Source: DAOUBP01 sp964474695 (GTDB lineage: Bacteria > Chloroflexota > Anaerolineae > CG2-30-64-16). From it: 64,000 bases of DNA. The DNA lies in assembly GCA_964474695.1 (NCBI GenBank), contig CAYYTK010000003.1, forward strand, positions 131,507 to 195,506, given 5' to 3'. Below, piece after piece: positions 45,403-55,200 of the stretch. The notes under the pieces were generated by a model. The model was not told where the DNA came from, ran no database searches, and was given only the letters and a program-made list of their open reading frames with translations. A program made the translations under genes and the position numbers. The number at the start of each line of letters is the position of its first letter. The first letter of the stretch is position 1.

Positions 45403-45430
45403 GCGTGGTGCGTATTGCGTATTACGTGTT
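45403..45430. repeat. Short heptamer array, 4 copies
   Basis: GCGTGGT GCGTATT GCGTATT ACGTGTT, the same unit (complement) as the 20-copy array at 9829, directly between the amylopullulanase promoter and the nucleotidyltransferase stop. Confidence 0.8.
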
Positions 45431-45432
45431 GT

Positions 45433-45996
45433 TTAGCCGAGCGACCTGGCTTTTGCCACCAGACGCCGGTAATGGGGCAATAGCTCGGAGTTTTCCAGCA
45501 CTTCGGCAAACTGATTGAGCCAGCCCTCGATATACGCTTCATCTAGCTTGCCGCGCCGTTCGACCAGGAGGGCTTCAACATCGAGCCAGTCCTTGTCGCG
45601 GTTCGCGACCACCTTTTGAATAATCAAATCCTCGGCAGTGCAGATCCATGCCTGCCAACCGCCAAGATCGCGCGGCATGGCCCGCTCGATGATCAGTTCT
45701 TCGTAGCCGGGTAAAGCCAGCAGCAGATCGACGGTGACACCCTCAACGTTGATGGCGACGATTAAATGATTTCGGGGAAGCTCCTGTCGAGCAGGTTCAG
45801 GAAAAGCCGAGCGAATTGCCTGCCGGATGGCAGCGTAATCGAGATCGGGGACGAGCACTTTGATATCGGCGTCGTATGTCGCGCGCACCACGCCCCACTG
45901 GGCCAAAGCGATGCCGCCGATCAGAGCGTAGCGATAATGGCCGCCATCGAGGAATCGGATCACTGTGCGGATGGCGGCCTCAAGCCGTCGTTCCAT
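45433..45996 (-). CDS. Minimal-type nucleotidyltransferase, putative toxin or antitoxin
   Basis: 187 residues. ATG 45996 has GGAGG 8 nt upstream. YALIGGIALAQWGVVRATYDADIKVLV holds the GG and R-x-T-x-D-x-D motifs of the pol-beta nucleotidyltransferase superfamily; the third acid is likely in GVTVDLLLALPG. The C-terminal helices (AEDLIIQKVVANRDKDWLDVEAL) resemble AbiEii/MNT-type toxin-antitoxin nucleotidyltransferases. It overlaps the upstream small gene by 17 nt, which supports translational coupling in a two-gene module. Confidence 0.8.
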   Translation of the reverse strand: MERRLEAAIRTVIRFLDGGHYRYALIGGIALAQWGVVRATYDADIKVLVPDLDYAAIRQAIRSAFPEPARQELPRNHLIVAINVEGVTVDLLLALPGYEELIIERAMPRDLGGWQAWICTAEDLIIQKVVANRDKDWLDVEALLVERRGKLDEAYIEGWLNQFAEVLENSELLPHYRRLVAKARSLG

Positions 45997-46249
45997 GCGG
46001 TCGCCTCCGCTTTTCCAGCCGACGCACCGCATCGTGATAACGATCTACGGCGGCAAGTTTTTCCTGGCGCTGATATGCGCTCGGCTCAGGCGCCAGACGC
46101 CAGCAGAATTCGACCAGGTCGGCATATTGGCGCCACGCCTCCATGGGAGAAAGCCGGCCGGCATCGCGGGCGCGTTCGGCTGCTTCAGCGGCATTCCATT
46201 CCCGATACGCTGCGTAGGCCTGACGATAGAGATCGCTGTCTTGTTTCAT
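45980..46249 (-). CDS. Small hypothetical protein, partner of the nucleotidyltransferase
   Basis: 89 residues, helical and charged (YREWNAAEAAERARDAGRLSPMEAWRQYADLVEF ... DAVRRLEKRRRPHG). No recognised family. It is first in a two-gene module with the nucleotidyltransferase, whose start it overlaps. TATAAT (46256-46261, minus) lies 6 nt before the ATG with no ribosome-binding site, so its message may be leaderless. An antitoxin-like or accessory role is possible but unproven. Confidence 0.7.
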   Translation of the reverse strand: MKQDSDLYRQAYAAYREWNAAEAAERARDAGRLSPMEAWRQYADLVEFCWRLAPEPSAYQRQEKLAAVDRYHDAVRRLEKRRRPHGTTA

Positions 46250-46255
46250 GAGACC

Positions 46256-46283
46256 ATTATACTGTCATCGGCGAGAAAATCAA
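46256..46283 (-). promoter_or_regulatory. Promoter giving a probably leaderless message
   Basis: Minus strand TTGATT (46283-46278), 16-nt spacer, TATAAT (46261-46256). The predicted start of transcription falls on or within a base of the ATG at 46249. Confidence 0.6.
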
Positions 46284-46328
46284 AGGCCCCGGCCCATCCC
46301 CCGATTCCGGAGCACATTCTACAATCCT

Positions 46329-46502
46329 ATGTCCTGGACTCGAGGCTTCAGCCAGTTTCACGCATTACGCGCGCACCTCATCTGACCGGCTCGCCTCGAT
46401 TCCGAAGTAAATTCTACATCCCACGTCCTGGAATGGAGGCTTCAGCCGGTTTCCTGCATCACGCGCGTATGGCACCTGACCGGCTAAAGCCTCGATTCCG
46501 GA
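46329..46502. repeat. Two copies of the CGAGGCT...AGCCTCG repeat
   Basis: Copies at about 46329-46405 and 46425-46502 share CTGGACTCGAGGCTTCAGCC, CATCACGCGCG and CCTGACCGGCTAAAGCCTCG with the copy at 39350. No gene is seen in 46284-46524. Confidence 0.85.
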
Positions 46503-46524
46503 TAGATGTGTTTGGCTGGCCAGG

Positions 46525-49500
46525 CTACCGTCTTCGGCGCCGCAACCCCATACCTGTAAGAACTGCCGCAGCCAGCGCGGCCGCTAACCCGGCGAGGGCC
46601 GGCGTTGAAGCTGCGATGGGCGCCGCACCGAACGCCGCCAGCCCCACCGCGTTTGGTTGCGCCACCGTCACAGTGATCGGCTCATGCTGCGTGGCCGTCC
46701 CGTCCAGCGCGACGTCCTCCAGCGTGTACCAGTAGGTCGCGCCCTGGGCGGCCGTGCCATCGGTCCAGGCGTAGCTGTGCCCCTCGCTCGATCCCGGCGC
46801 CGCGGACGCGATCAGCGCCTCGTTCAGCTTCGTCCACGGCCCGTCCTCCGAGTCGGCGCGGTAGACGTTGAACCCGGCATTGTCGGTCTCGGAGACGGTC
46901 TCCCATGCCAGGGTCACGCCCTCGGCCGCGGCCGTAGCGGTGAAGCCGGCCAGGTCCACGGCCAGGGGGCCGGGGGTGAAGGCGTAGTCCTCGACCTCGC
47001 CGCCGTACGCGAGGCCGGTGGCGGAGCCGCCGCCGTCGGGTGCGGTCGGGGCCAGTGTCACGCCGCTGCAGCTCGCCACAGCCGGGTTCGGCGCGGGCAC
47101 GAGGCGGAACCGCATGTTGTACGTCGCGGCGTTGTTGATCACGCCGGATTCCAGCGGCCAGGTGACGAGCTGGCCTGCGCCGGCCTGGATCGGCAGGTTG
47201 TTCACCACGTGTTCGTTGGCGTCGAAGAGACCGTTCGGCGTCTCCACCACACCAGCGACAGCCGAGCCATCGCTGTAGTCCAGCCAGGCGTTGAGGCAGG
47301 CCCATGCGCTTGCCGGGCCGGTCACGGTCACGTTGACCTCGCCGCGCGTGTCGTTCCAGCTCTGGCTGTAGTCGCGCACCACGCCGTCATCCGACGGGTT
47401 GTCGCTGCCCGGCGTGCTGGTGGCCTCGCCGGTCCACAGCGCGCCCAGCTTCCACACCACCCCCTGGCCGGTGTGCCAGGCCAGGCCGTAGGAGGCGTCC
47501 AGGTCGCTCCGGTCGGGGTTGAGGCCCAGCGCCAGGCCGACCAGCACCGCGTCATGATCGGTGGACCGGTAGGGGTCGGCGTTGTACAGGCTGGTGATCT
47601 GGCCGGCCGACTTGTACTCCGTGTTGTAGTCCAGGACGTCCGGCTCGGGGGAGTTGATGTGCCATTCGTCGGCGGCCGTGACCTGCGCCAGCAGCGCCGA
47701 GCTCCCCAGCGCGTGGTCCAGGTAGCCCATCATGCCGTCGAAGGCGTAGCCGTACCCCGCGCTGCCCACGGTCCAGTTGATCAGGTCGGTGTAGCCCGCG
47801 TTGACAAACGCGGTGATGGGATCTTCCTTGGCATAGGAGTTAAGGTCGCCCATGATCAGGATGTCCGGGTCGACGATGCCGGTGGGGTTGGTGGCCAGCC
47901 AGGCCGTCAGCGCGTTGGCTGCGTTGGTCCGCACGACCGCGCAGTTGGCCTGCCCGTCAAAGATGTCGGGCGCGGTGCACGCGCTGCCCTTGGACTTCAG
48001 GTGGTTGACGCTCAGGATGAACCGCTCGCCGCTGCTGATGACCTGGAACGCCTGGGTCAGCGCCGGCCGGTTGCGGGGACTGCTGTCGCCGCCGTTGATG
48101 AAAGCGGTGGAGACCAGGATCGCGGTCGTGCCCACCGGGGTGACGACGGTCGGCTTGTAGATGAGGCCCTGGCGGATCGCGTCGGTGCCGGCCCAGGCAT
48201 TGTCGATGAACGCGTAGTCATTCACGCACGCGGGGCTGGCGTTGAGGGCAGTGACCAGGGCGCCGAGGACGGGGTCCGTGGTCTCGGTGAGGTCGGGATT
48301 CTCCAGCTCCATCAGGCCCAGCACATCGGCGTTCAGGCCGCAGATCGCGGCCACCAGCTTATCGAGCTGCCGCGTGTATTCGGTGGCGTTGCTGGCGCCG
48401 CGGCATTGCAGCGTGCTGTAGGGACCGCACGTGTAGCCGGCGCCGGTGGTGACGAAGAAGTTCAGGGTGTTGAAGCTGCCCACCTTGATGGCGCCGCCGA
48501 CGGCCGGCGGGGTCGTGGGCCGCGGGTTGGCGGGCGTGAAGTTGACCTGGCCGATCGGCTGGATCCGGTAGGTGGTGAACTGATCGAGCACCCCGGTGAG
48601 GCCGGTCACGGTGTCGTCCACGCGCACGGTGTTCAGCGCGGTCAGACCCGTGCCGGGGTAGATGATGGGGTCCGGGTCCAATTTCGTGTTGGCGTCGTCC
48701 AGGACGATGCTGCGCAGCGCGATCGCGGCCAGGTGGGCCGCGTAACCGGCGATGCTGGGCGCGTTCTGGTGCGTGAACTGCCAGAGCTTGCCGTCCGCCG
48801 ACAGGGTCAACTGGCCGGAGTAGCCGAGGTCGTAGTTGTCGGTCACGGTCAGCACCTGCGGGAACGTCACCCGCATCCCCTCGTAGGGCTCCAGGTCGGT
48901 GAGAAGGGTCACCGGCAGGCTCACCGGGGTTGCCGTGACCAGGCCGCCCTGGCCGGTGCCGCAGACGGTCAGGGATGTGATGGTCTTCAGCTCGGTGAGC
49001 GCAGAGTACTCGGCCACCGTGCCGGTCACCCGCACCTTGTCGCCCAACGCGACATTGTTGTCCGCGTTGCCGTCGTAGATGAAGATGCCCTCGGAGGTCG
49101 CCGGGTTGCCGTCCGCATCCGAGTCCTCTTCCTGGACGAAGTAACCGCTCATGCCGAGCTGCTCGTAGTCGCCGACGACGATGCCCTGAATCGTCTTGCT
49201 GCTGCCGGTATAGGTGCTGGCCAGGCCGCTGCCCTGGATGGTGCTGATCAGGGTGGCAGGGGCGGCGCAGGGATCAGCAGATATCACGGTGAAGGTAAAG
49301 ACGTAGTCCGCCGCCATGTTATCGGCCGGAGCATCCAGATCCGCCACCTGGGCCGCAACGATGGTGACCGTGCAGAGCTCACCCAGGGTGAAATTAACGT
49401 CCGGGTTGAGGACCCAGGCGCTCGGGCCGCCGGATGCCACCGCCGTGTGGCTGCCGCTGGAGGCGCAGGAGATGCTGTACCAGGCTCCGCTGACCGTCAC

Positions 49501-51864
49501 CGGCTCGCTGAAGACGATGCTGATGTTCGCAGCCACCCCCACGTCGGTTGCGGTATTGCTGGGGGTCGTGCTGGAGACCGTCGGCGGGACGTCTGCGGGC
49601 ACATAGCAGGCTGTCGCAGCGTGAGCGCCCAACCCGTCGATGTTATCTTGGGCGTAACTATCCCACTCGAGGGCGGGATCAAAGAAATCGGAGCCGTTCG
49701 CGTCACCGGCAGAGATAGTAACTTTCCGACGCAACGTGTGATTCAGGGTGGTCGTCGGTTCGCTGCCCCAGTAAGCGCCTTCGTAAGGGGGAAGGGTACT
49801 TGCCGGACGGACGCCGATCTGGCCGATGACGTCAACTAGCGCGCCGTTATACTTCAGGGCGAGGGCGTCGTCGCCGTTGAAATACGTCACGGTGCTGAGC
49901 AGGTCCGCCAAGCCTAAGATCGTTGCATTTGCGGCCGAGTTAGCAATAACGTAGACATCCCCCGCGGCCAACGAGCCGGAAAGATTGGCTGTGTTCGTTG
50001 GAATGGTCACGCCGTTCGCGTACAGCTCCACCGTGTAGTTGGACAGGTCCACCGCGGCCGCCGAGCCGTTGTAGATCTCCAGCGCCTTGTTGTTGCTGGA
50101 GCCCTCGATGTACTCGGAGAAGAAGAGCCGGTCGCAGGGTATCACCGGCACCGCAACCGTGAAATCCCAACTGTAATCCGCTGCCATGTTGTTCGGCGGA
50201 TCGTTGGCATCCTGGTCGGTCACATCTGCCGCGTGGATGGTAACGGTGCAGCTCGACCCGGCCGGCAAATCCGCCGTGGGATTGATCGTGAAGGTGGTCG
50301 GGCCGCCGCTGCCCGCGGCCGGCTGCGGCACCGAATCGCAGTAGATGTCGAAGAAGCTGTCGATGGTGTTGACGTCCACCGGCTCGCTGAAGGTGACGCT
50401 GAGGTCAGCGCCGGCCGCGACGCCGGTCGCGCCGTCGAGCGGGACTGTCGCAGATACGGTGGGCGCGGCGTCCGCAGCAGCCGTCGTGAAGGTAAAGACG
50501 TGGTTCGCCGCCATGTTGTCCGGGGGATCGTTCGCGTCCTGGTCGGTCACCTGGGCCGCCTTGATGGTGACGGTGCAGCTTGACCCGGCCGGCAGATCGG
50601 CCGTCGGATTGATCGTGAAGGTGGTCGGGCCGCCGTTGCCCGCGGCCGGCTGCAGCGTGGAAGTGCCGCTCACGTCACAGTAGATGTCGAAGAAGCTGTC
50701 GATGGTGTTGACGTCCACCGGCTCGCTGAAGGTGACGCTGAGGTCAGCGCTGACTGCCACGTTGGTCGCGAGGTTGGCCGGCGTCGTGCTGATCACCGCC
50801 GGCGCGGCGTCAACGGTGAAGCTCCAGGTGAAATCAGCCGCCAAATTATCCGGCGGATCGTTGGTGTCGGTGTCGCTCACATCTGCGGCGTCAATGGTAA
50901 CCGTACAGCTATCGCCGCTTTGGAAGAGGGCATGGGGCAAGGCCCATGTAAGGGGGCCGCCCGTGGGTGTAACATTCTGTATTCCCGAACCAGTGCAGTT
51001 GATCGTGACCGTGCTGTTGAACGTGACAGCCTCGCTGAACGTCACGCTGACCGGGGCGTCGGTTGCGACGGTCGCGCCGTTCGTTGGGGTGGCGCCGGTG
51101 ACGGTGGGGGCGGAGTCTGCAGTGCCTGTGATTGCCGTAACCGATACGTCATCAACGCCGAGGCCCTGGGCGCTTGACGTCGTCGTGCCGCTCGTCACCG
51201 AGTAGTTCCAGGCCAGGTAGAAATCGGCGTTGTTGGCGATCGCCGACGGAAAGGTCAGCGTTTGATTGGAGACCGCCACCGTGACGCCCGGCGCGGAGGC
51301 GTACCCGGCGGTAGTTGCATCGGCCGGAAACGAGGTCAGGAAATTGCTACCGGCCGAGGTCCAGGTGGCGCCGTCGGTCCCATAGTACATCTGGATGCTG
51401 AACCCCGCGGCGTTGGTTCCCGTACGGTATTTCTCTACATTGTAGGAAATCGTGAGGCCCGTCAGGTTTTGCCCCGTGGTGTTGGTGTATTTCACGTACA
51501 GATTGCCGCTCTTAGTGGCAGAGCTCGACGAGATCCACCCCACGGCCCTGTCCGTTGCTGTATTGTAGACCCCGGCGCCGTAATTGTAGATGCCATTCGT
51601 GGCAGTACCGGACATGTTGTTACCGGCATACTGCTCAGTCACGGTTCCGGCGGCGGTATAGGTCCCTAGGGTGCGGACTGTCGCGTTTTTGTCCACTTTC
51701 CAATCGGTCGGTAGGGTTGCAATCTGCACTGTGCCGAGGCTGTCGAAGTTCTCTGACGACGTTGTCGTCAGGTTAATCGCATATACGGTGCCGCTGAACG
51801 CGAGAGCACAAACCGTCAGCAGTACAATCAAGAAAAGTACGCGGGATGTGAGATGTCGATTCAT
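46525..51864 (-). CDS. Giant secreted ExeM/NucH-type nuclease with Ig-like, lamin-tail and GEVED domains
   Basis: 1779 residues. ATG 51864 follows GGAGGAGGA and starts the signal peptide (MNRHLTSRVLFLIVLLTVCAL). After a jelly-roll-like domain (about 30-235) there are four Big_5/SbsA Ig-like repeats (SAPTVTGATPTNGATV; VSVTFSEPVDVNTIDSFF), one after a lamin-tail domain (FFSEYIEGSSNNKALEIYN, about 575-740). An OB-like region precedes the endonuclease/exonuclease/phosphatase domain (about 1120-1440): VGSFNTLNFF, VLGLMELEN, LIMGDLNSY, STDHDAVLVGL. A GEVED domain (YGGEVEDYAF), then the FNVYR module, PNAVGLAAFGA, helix and RRRRR complete it. It would degrade extracellular DNA. Confidence 0.93.
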   Translation of the reverse strand: MNRHLTSRVLFLIVLLTVCALAFSGTVYAINLTTTSSENFDSLGTVQIATLPTDWKVDKNATVRTLGTYTAAGTVTEQYAGNNMSGTATNGIYNYGAGVYNTATDRAVGWISSSSATKSGNLYVKYTNTTGQNLTGLTISYNVEKYRTGTNAAGFSIQMYYGTDGATWTSAGSNFLTSFPADATTAGYASAPGVTVAVSNQTLTFPSAIANNADFYLAWNYSVTSGTTTSSAQGLGVDDVSVTAITGTADSAPTVTGATPTNGATVATDAPVSVTFSEAVTFNSTVTINCTGSGIQNVTPTGGPLTWALPHALFQSGDSCTVTIDAADVSDTDTNDPPDNLAADFTWSFTVDAAPAVISTTPANLATNVAVSADLSVTFSEPVDVNTIDSFFDIYCDVSGTSTLQPAAGNGGPTTFTINPTADLPAGSSCTVTIKAAQVTDQDANDPPDNMAANHVFTFTTAAADAAPTVSATVPLDGATGVAAGADLSVTFSEPVDVNTIDSFFDIYCDSVPQPAAGSGGPTTFTINPTADLPAGSSCTVTIHAADVTDQDANDPPNNMAADYSWDFTVAVPVIPCDRLFFSEYIEGSSNNKALEIYNGSAAAVDLSNYTVELYANGVTIPTNTANLSGSLAAGDVYVIANSAANATILGLADLLSTVTYFNGDDALALKYNGALVDVIGQIGVRPASTLPPYEGAYWGSEPTTTLNHTLRRKVTISAGDANGSDFFDPALEWDSYAQDNIDGLGAHAATACYVPADVPPTVSSTTPSNTATDVGVAANISIVFSEPVTVSGAWYSISCASSGSHTAVASGGPSAWVLNPDVNFTLGELCTVTIVAAQVADLDAPADNMAADYVFTFTVISADPCAAPATLISTIQGSGLASTYTGSSKTIQGIVVGDYEQLGMSGYFVQEEDSDADGNPATSEGIFIYDGNADNNVALGDKVRVTGTVAEYSALTELKTITSLTVCGTGQGGLVTATPVSLPVTLLTDLEPYEGMRVTFPQVLTVTDNYDLGYSGQLTLSADGKLWQFTHQNAPSIAGYAAHLAAIALRSIVLDDANTKLDPDPIIYPGTGLTALNTVRVDDTVTGLTGVLDQFTTYRIQPIGQVNFTPANPRPTTPPAVGGAIKVGSFNTLNFFVTTGAGYTCGPYSTLQCRGASNATEYTRQLDKLVAAICGLNADVLGLMELENPDLTETTDPVLGALVTALNASPACVNDYAFIDNAWAGTDAIRQGLIYKPTVVTPVGTTAILVSTAFINGGDSSPRNRPALTQAFQVISSGERFILSVNHLKSKGSACTAPDIFDGQANCAVVRTNAANALTAWLATNPTGIVDPDILIMGDLNSYAKEDPITAFVNAGYTDLINWTVGSAGYGYAFDGMMGYLDHALGSSALLAQVTAADEWHINSPEPDVLDYNTEYKSAGQITSLYNADPYRSTDHDAVLVGLALGLNPDRSDLDASYGLAWHTGQGVVWKLGALWTGEATSTPGSDNPSDDGVVRDYSQSWNDTRGEVNVTVTGPASAWACLNAWLDYSDGSAVAGVVETPNGLFDANEHVVNNLPIQAGAGQLVTWPLESGVINNAATYNMRFRLVPAPNPAVASCSGVTLAPTAPDGGGSATGLAYGGEVEDYAFTPGPLAVDLAGFTATAAAEGVTLAWETVSETDNAGFNVYRADSEDGPWTKLNEALIASAAPGSSEGHSYAWTDGTAAQGATYWYTLEDVALDGTATQHEPITVTVAQPNAVGLAAFGAAPIAASTPALAGLAAALAAAVLTGMGLRRRRR

Positions 51865-52054
51865 CAGGATAGTCCTCCTCCTTTGCAGGGTTGAATGCCG
51901 GGCGCCGGATGGTCCGGGGTCAGGTGGCGCCGATTGATGGTGTGCATTAAAACACAGAAGCCAACGAAACCCAAACAGGGAAAACCGGTTCCGGGGAGTG
52001 GGGCGCACACCCCGGCCATCTCTGCGCAGCCATGCTGTCCTCAAGTATTGATTG

Positions 52055-52187
52055 CTACTTAAGTAGATACTGTAGATACTTGGCCTATTTAAGGGTTAAC
52101 ATCAGCACTTTCATTTCCGCACGGGCTTCGCGATAGGTAGTAGAGTGTTAAATAGCGCAAGTGTCTACTTTAAGTAGATACTTGCGC
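52055..52187. promoter_or_regulatory. AT-rich palindrome cluster, putative operator
   Basis: CTACTTAAGTAG (perfect 12-bp palindrome, 52055-52066), a GTAGATACT direct repeat (52063-52080), and a 33-bp near-perfect palindrome GCGCAAGTGTCTACTT / AAGTAGATACTTGCGC (52155-52187). The shared core is AAGTAGATACT. It lies upstream of the nuclease gene in the only AT-rich stretch here. The longer hairpin could also end the upstream lamin-tail gene. Confidence 0.5.
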
Positions 52188-52257
52188 CAGTCAGGCCTCT
52201 ACTGACCCGGCCCCGTGCCCAAAAATCACGCCCATCGCTACGTACTCCACGAATCCT

Positions 52258-55200
52258 TTAGCGCCGCCGCAAGCTCAGGCCGGCCAGCGCCAGGCCGGCC
52301 AGCGCGGCGAGAGCGGCCAGGCCCGGCCCGGTAACGGCGCCGTCGCGGGCCGCGCCGCCCGCGCCAAAGGCCGCCAGCCGCACCGCGTTCGGCTCAGCGC
52401 TCTGCGCCGCTACGCTCACGGCGACCGGCTCGTGCTGCGTGGCCGTCCCGTCCAGCGCCACGTCCTCCAGCATGTACCAGTAGGAGGCGCCCGGCGCAGT
52501 GGCCGTGTCGGTCCAGGTGTACGCGTGCCCCGTGCCGGCGCCCGGCGCCGCGGCCGGGATCAGCGCGTCGTTCAGGCGCACCCAGGCATCGGCCGGCGGC
52601 TCGGTCAGGAGACCGGCCGCAGCAGGAGCCTCTGCGCGGTAGAGGTTGAACCCCGCGTTATCGGCCTCGGAGACGGTCTCCCACGCCAGCGTCACGCCGT
52701 CCGCCCCCGCGGCGGCGGTGAAGGCGGCCAGGTCGACGGCAAGGGGGTAGCACGAGCTGGCGTCCATCTCGACCGCGTAATACTCCATGATGGTGTCTTT
52801 GTCGTCGCCGTTGTGGTTGTCGCTGCCGGGCTGGTTGCCGCCGTCCAGCGGGTCGTCGCCGACGTAGGAGTTGTCGCTGTCCTGGTAGATGTTGGAGCCG
52901 AACGCGTCGCCGCACAATGTCTCATTGCTATCGGTGCCGCCGTTGGCGATATCCACCGGGTCGCTGATGCCGCAGGCGTAATCCGCGTCGCGCGGGTAGT
53001 CGCCGATCTGCTCGAAGAAGAGGGAGTTGCCGATGCCCGGCCCGCTGTCGTAAACGTCGTAGTTGTCGCTGTCATGCGTGGTGTAGATCGCGAAGTTCCA
53101 CACCGCGCCCGCCGGCGGCCGCAGCCAGGGCGAGGCCAGCAGGTCGGTGTAGGGGATTTTGAACTCCAGCGTGCAGGCGTTGTAGTCGCCGGCCCAATAC
53201 GCGCCGTAGGCGAACGTTCCGCCCGCGCGCACGTCCGTCCACGCGGAGCCGTTCCATTTGATCAGCGCCGCGTAGTCGCCCGCGCCGCCAATGCGCTCCA
53301 CCCCGATGACGTAGTCCGGGTTCCAGCCGGCGAAGTCCACGCGCTTGTTCCAGATGGCCGCGTCGCGGTAGACGGCGTTGCCCGTGGTGTTGTCGGTGTC
53401 GATGGCGATGAACAGGTCCACGTAGTCGTTGTTGCTGTAGCGTCCCGGCCAGATGGCGCAGATTTGCGACACGCCGAGGTAGAGATTGTTGGCATCCGAC
53501 GTGACCCAGAAGCCTTTGACGTCCGCATCCCCGCTGCTCAGCGTGGTCACCGTGGGGGTCGTGCCCCAGCTCCAGAAGGTGCGGGCCGCCGACTCGCCGG
53601 CGTAGTCCGAGCCGGTGTTGGTGCTCCTGGAGGGAGAGGGGAACGCGTGCGTGTATTCCGGGATGTAGCGTGTGCTTGCGCCGGAGGTCGAGCCGCTGTC
53701 CCAGGCTGCCTCGTTCAGGCTGCCGTCGATGGCCGGCGTCGACCCGCTGGCCGCGCACACCAGGCCTAGATGAGCGGCCGGGTTGTTGGGCCCGCCGATG
53801 GAGTGCGGCCCGCGCGTCTTGCCGCTGGCGCCGTTGCCCGTGCGCCCCGATATCCCGGAGCTGCCCGACTCCTCCCAACTGGCGCAGTTGCCGCTCGGCT
53901 GGCCGGGCTTCAGGCTGATGCTGCGGCCCTCGGTAGTTTTGGGCTGGCTGCTGGCACAGCCGCCGATCCATGCGAAGCCCGGCGGAATGGTGTCATTCCC
54001 CGCATCGAACTGGACGATGTCCACTGCGGTGTCTTCACCGTTCTGATAACCGCTGTTGGCGCCGCTTTCCACATAGAGTGCTACCTCGTCGCCATCGTCA
54101 TTCCAAATCGTGTTAGTCTTGTCCATCCAGAGGACAAAGGCATAGTCGTTGACACTGGGTGGCATGGGCGGCCGGACGCCGTCGTCGAAGCGGAAGTCTG
54201 CGATGTAATCTTGGGGACCGGCCTGCGAGCTCTGAGGCGATTTGCCGGTGTAGATCACCGCATAATCGCCGGCAAACAAGCGTATGTTAGGGAAATCGTA
54301 GATGTTGGTGTCGAAATCATCCAGCCGGAAGGTGTCCAGTTTTACACATGTTCCGCTGGTACCTTTGTTGTACAATTCCACCCATTCACCGTTGGCGTAT
54401 CTGCCACCTGCACCCACCTGGTCGTACATCGCCTCGTTGATGATGATGTCGCTGGCGCTGCCCGTGCACGCGGAGGCCACGGTGTAGGTCTGGCCGCTGT
54501 TGGGCCAGTCGGAGGTCGTGTAGTTCGCTGCCCCGGTCTTGGCCGCGCACGCGCCCGAAGTCACGGTGTACAGCCGCCAGTACACCGTCGAGCCGGCAGC
54601 CTGGGCCGGCACGGTGCAGTGCCAGGCGCTGTGGTGGAAGCCGGTCACCGGCTCCCTGGTGACCGCGGAGGAGTAGCTGCACGCCGCCTGTGCATCCGTC
54701 CCGCCGGAACCTACGCGATATTCCACGCACATCGTTTCACCGGACAGCGTATCGCTGCGCGCGTAGAGGGTCACGGGCTGCGTCGGGCCTGGGTTGCGGC
54801 TGTCGGTCGCGCCCAAGCCCTGGCCCAGCCGCGTCACATACGAAGGCCCGCGGCTGTAGGTCAGGCCCGCATTGCCAGCGGTCCAGTCGGCTGTGCCGGC
54901 GATGCCACTACCCTCACCGGCCCAGCGTTGCCAGGCATTGGAACTGCCATCGGTGTATTGGATCTGGTAGTAAACCGTGCCGGCCAACGGCGGCAGGGAG
55001 ACCTTCCAAAGCCCATAGTTGGCGCCGCCGCAGTTGTAGTTGGTCTCCCAGCTCATGGCGACGGCGGTCCACTGGCCCTGCGTGGTGGCGCTGCCGTTGG
55101 TGGTGTACCAGAGGGTCACCGCGGTCAGGTCGTCCTGGTAGGCCCGCGCCCGGAGCCAGGTCTGCCGCGCGGCATCACCTGTGCCGAAGTAACGGTACGC

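Noticed and set aside
46657..49839. A very long open frame antisense to the nuclease gene
   Set aside because: High GC makes the complementary frame open. It has no signal peptide, no ribosome-binding site and arginine/valine/glycine-rich composition; the minus-strand gene has clear domains.
51865..52044. A 60-residue N-terminal extension of the nuclease
   Set aside because: It is basic and low complexity; the signal peptide begins at the ATG 51864 with a strong Shine-Dalgarno.
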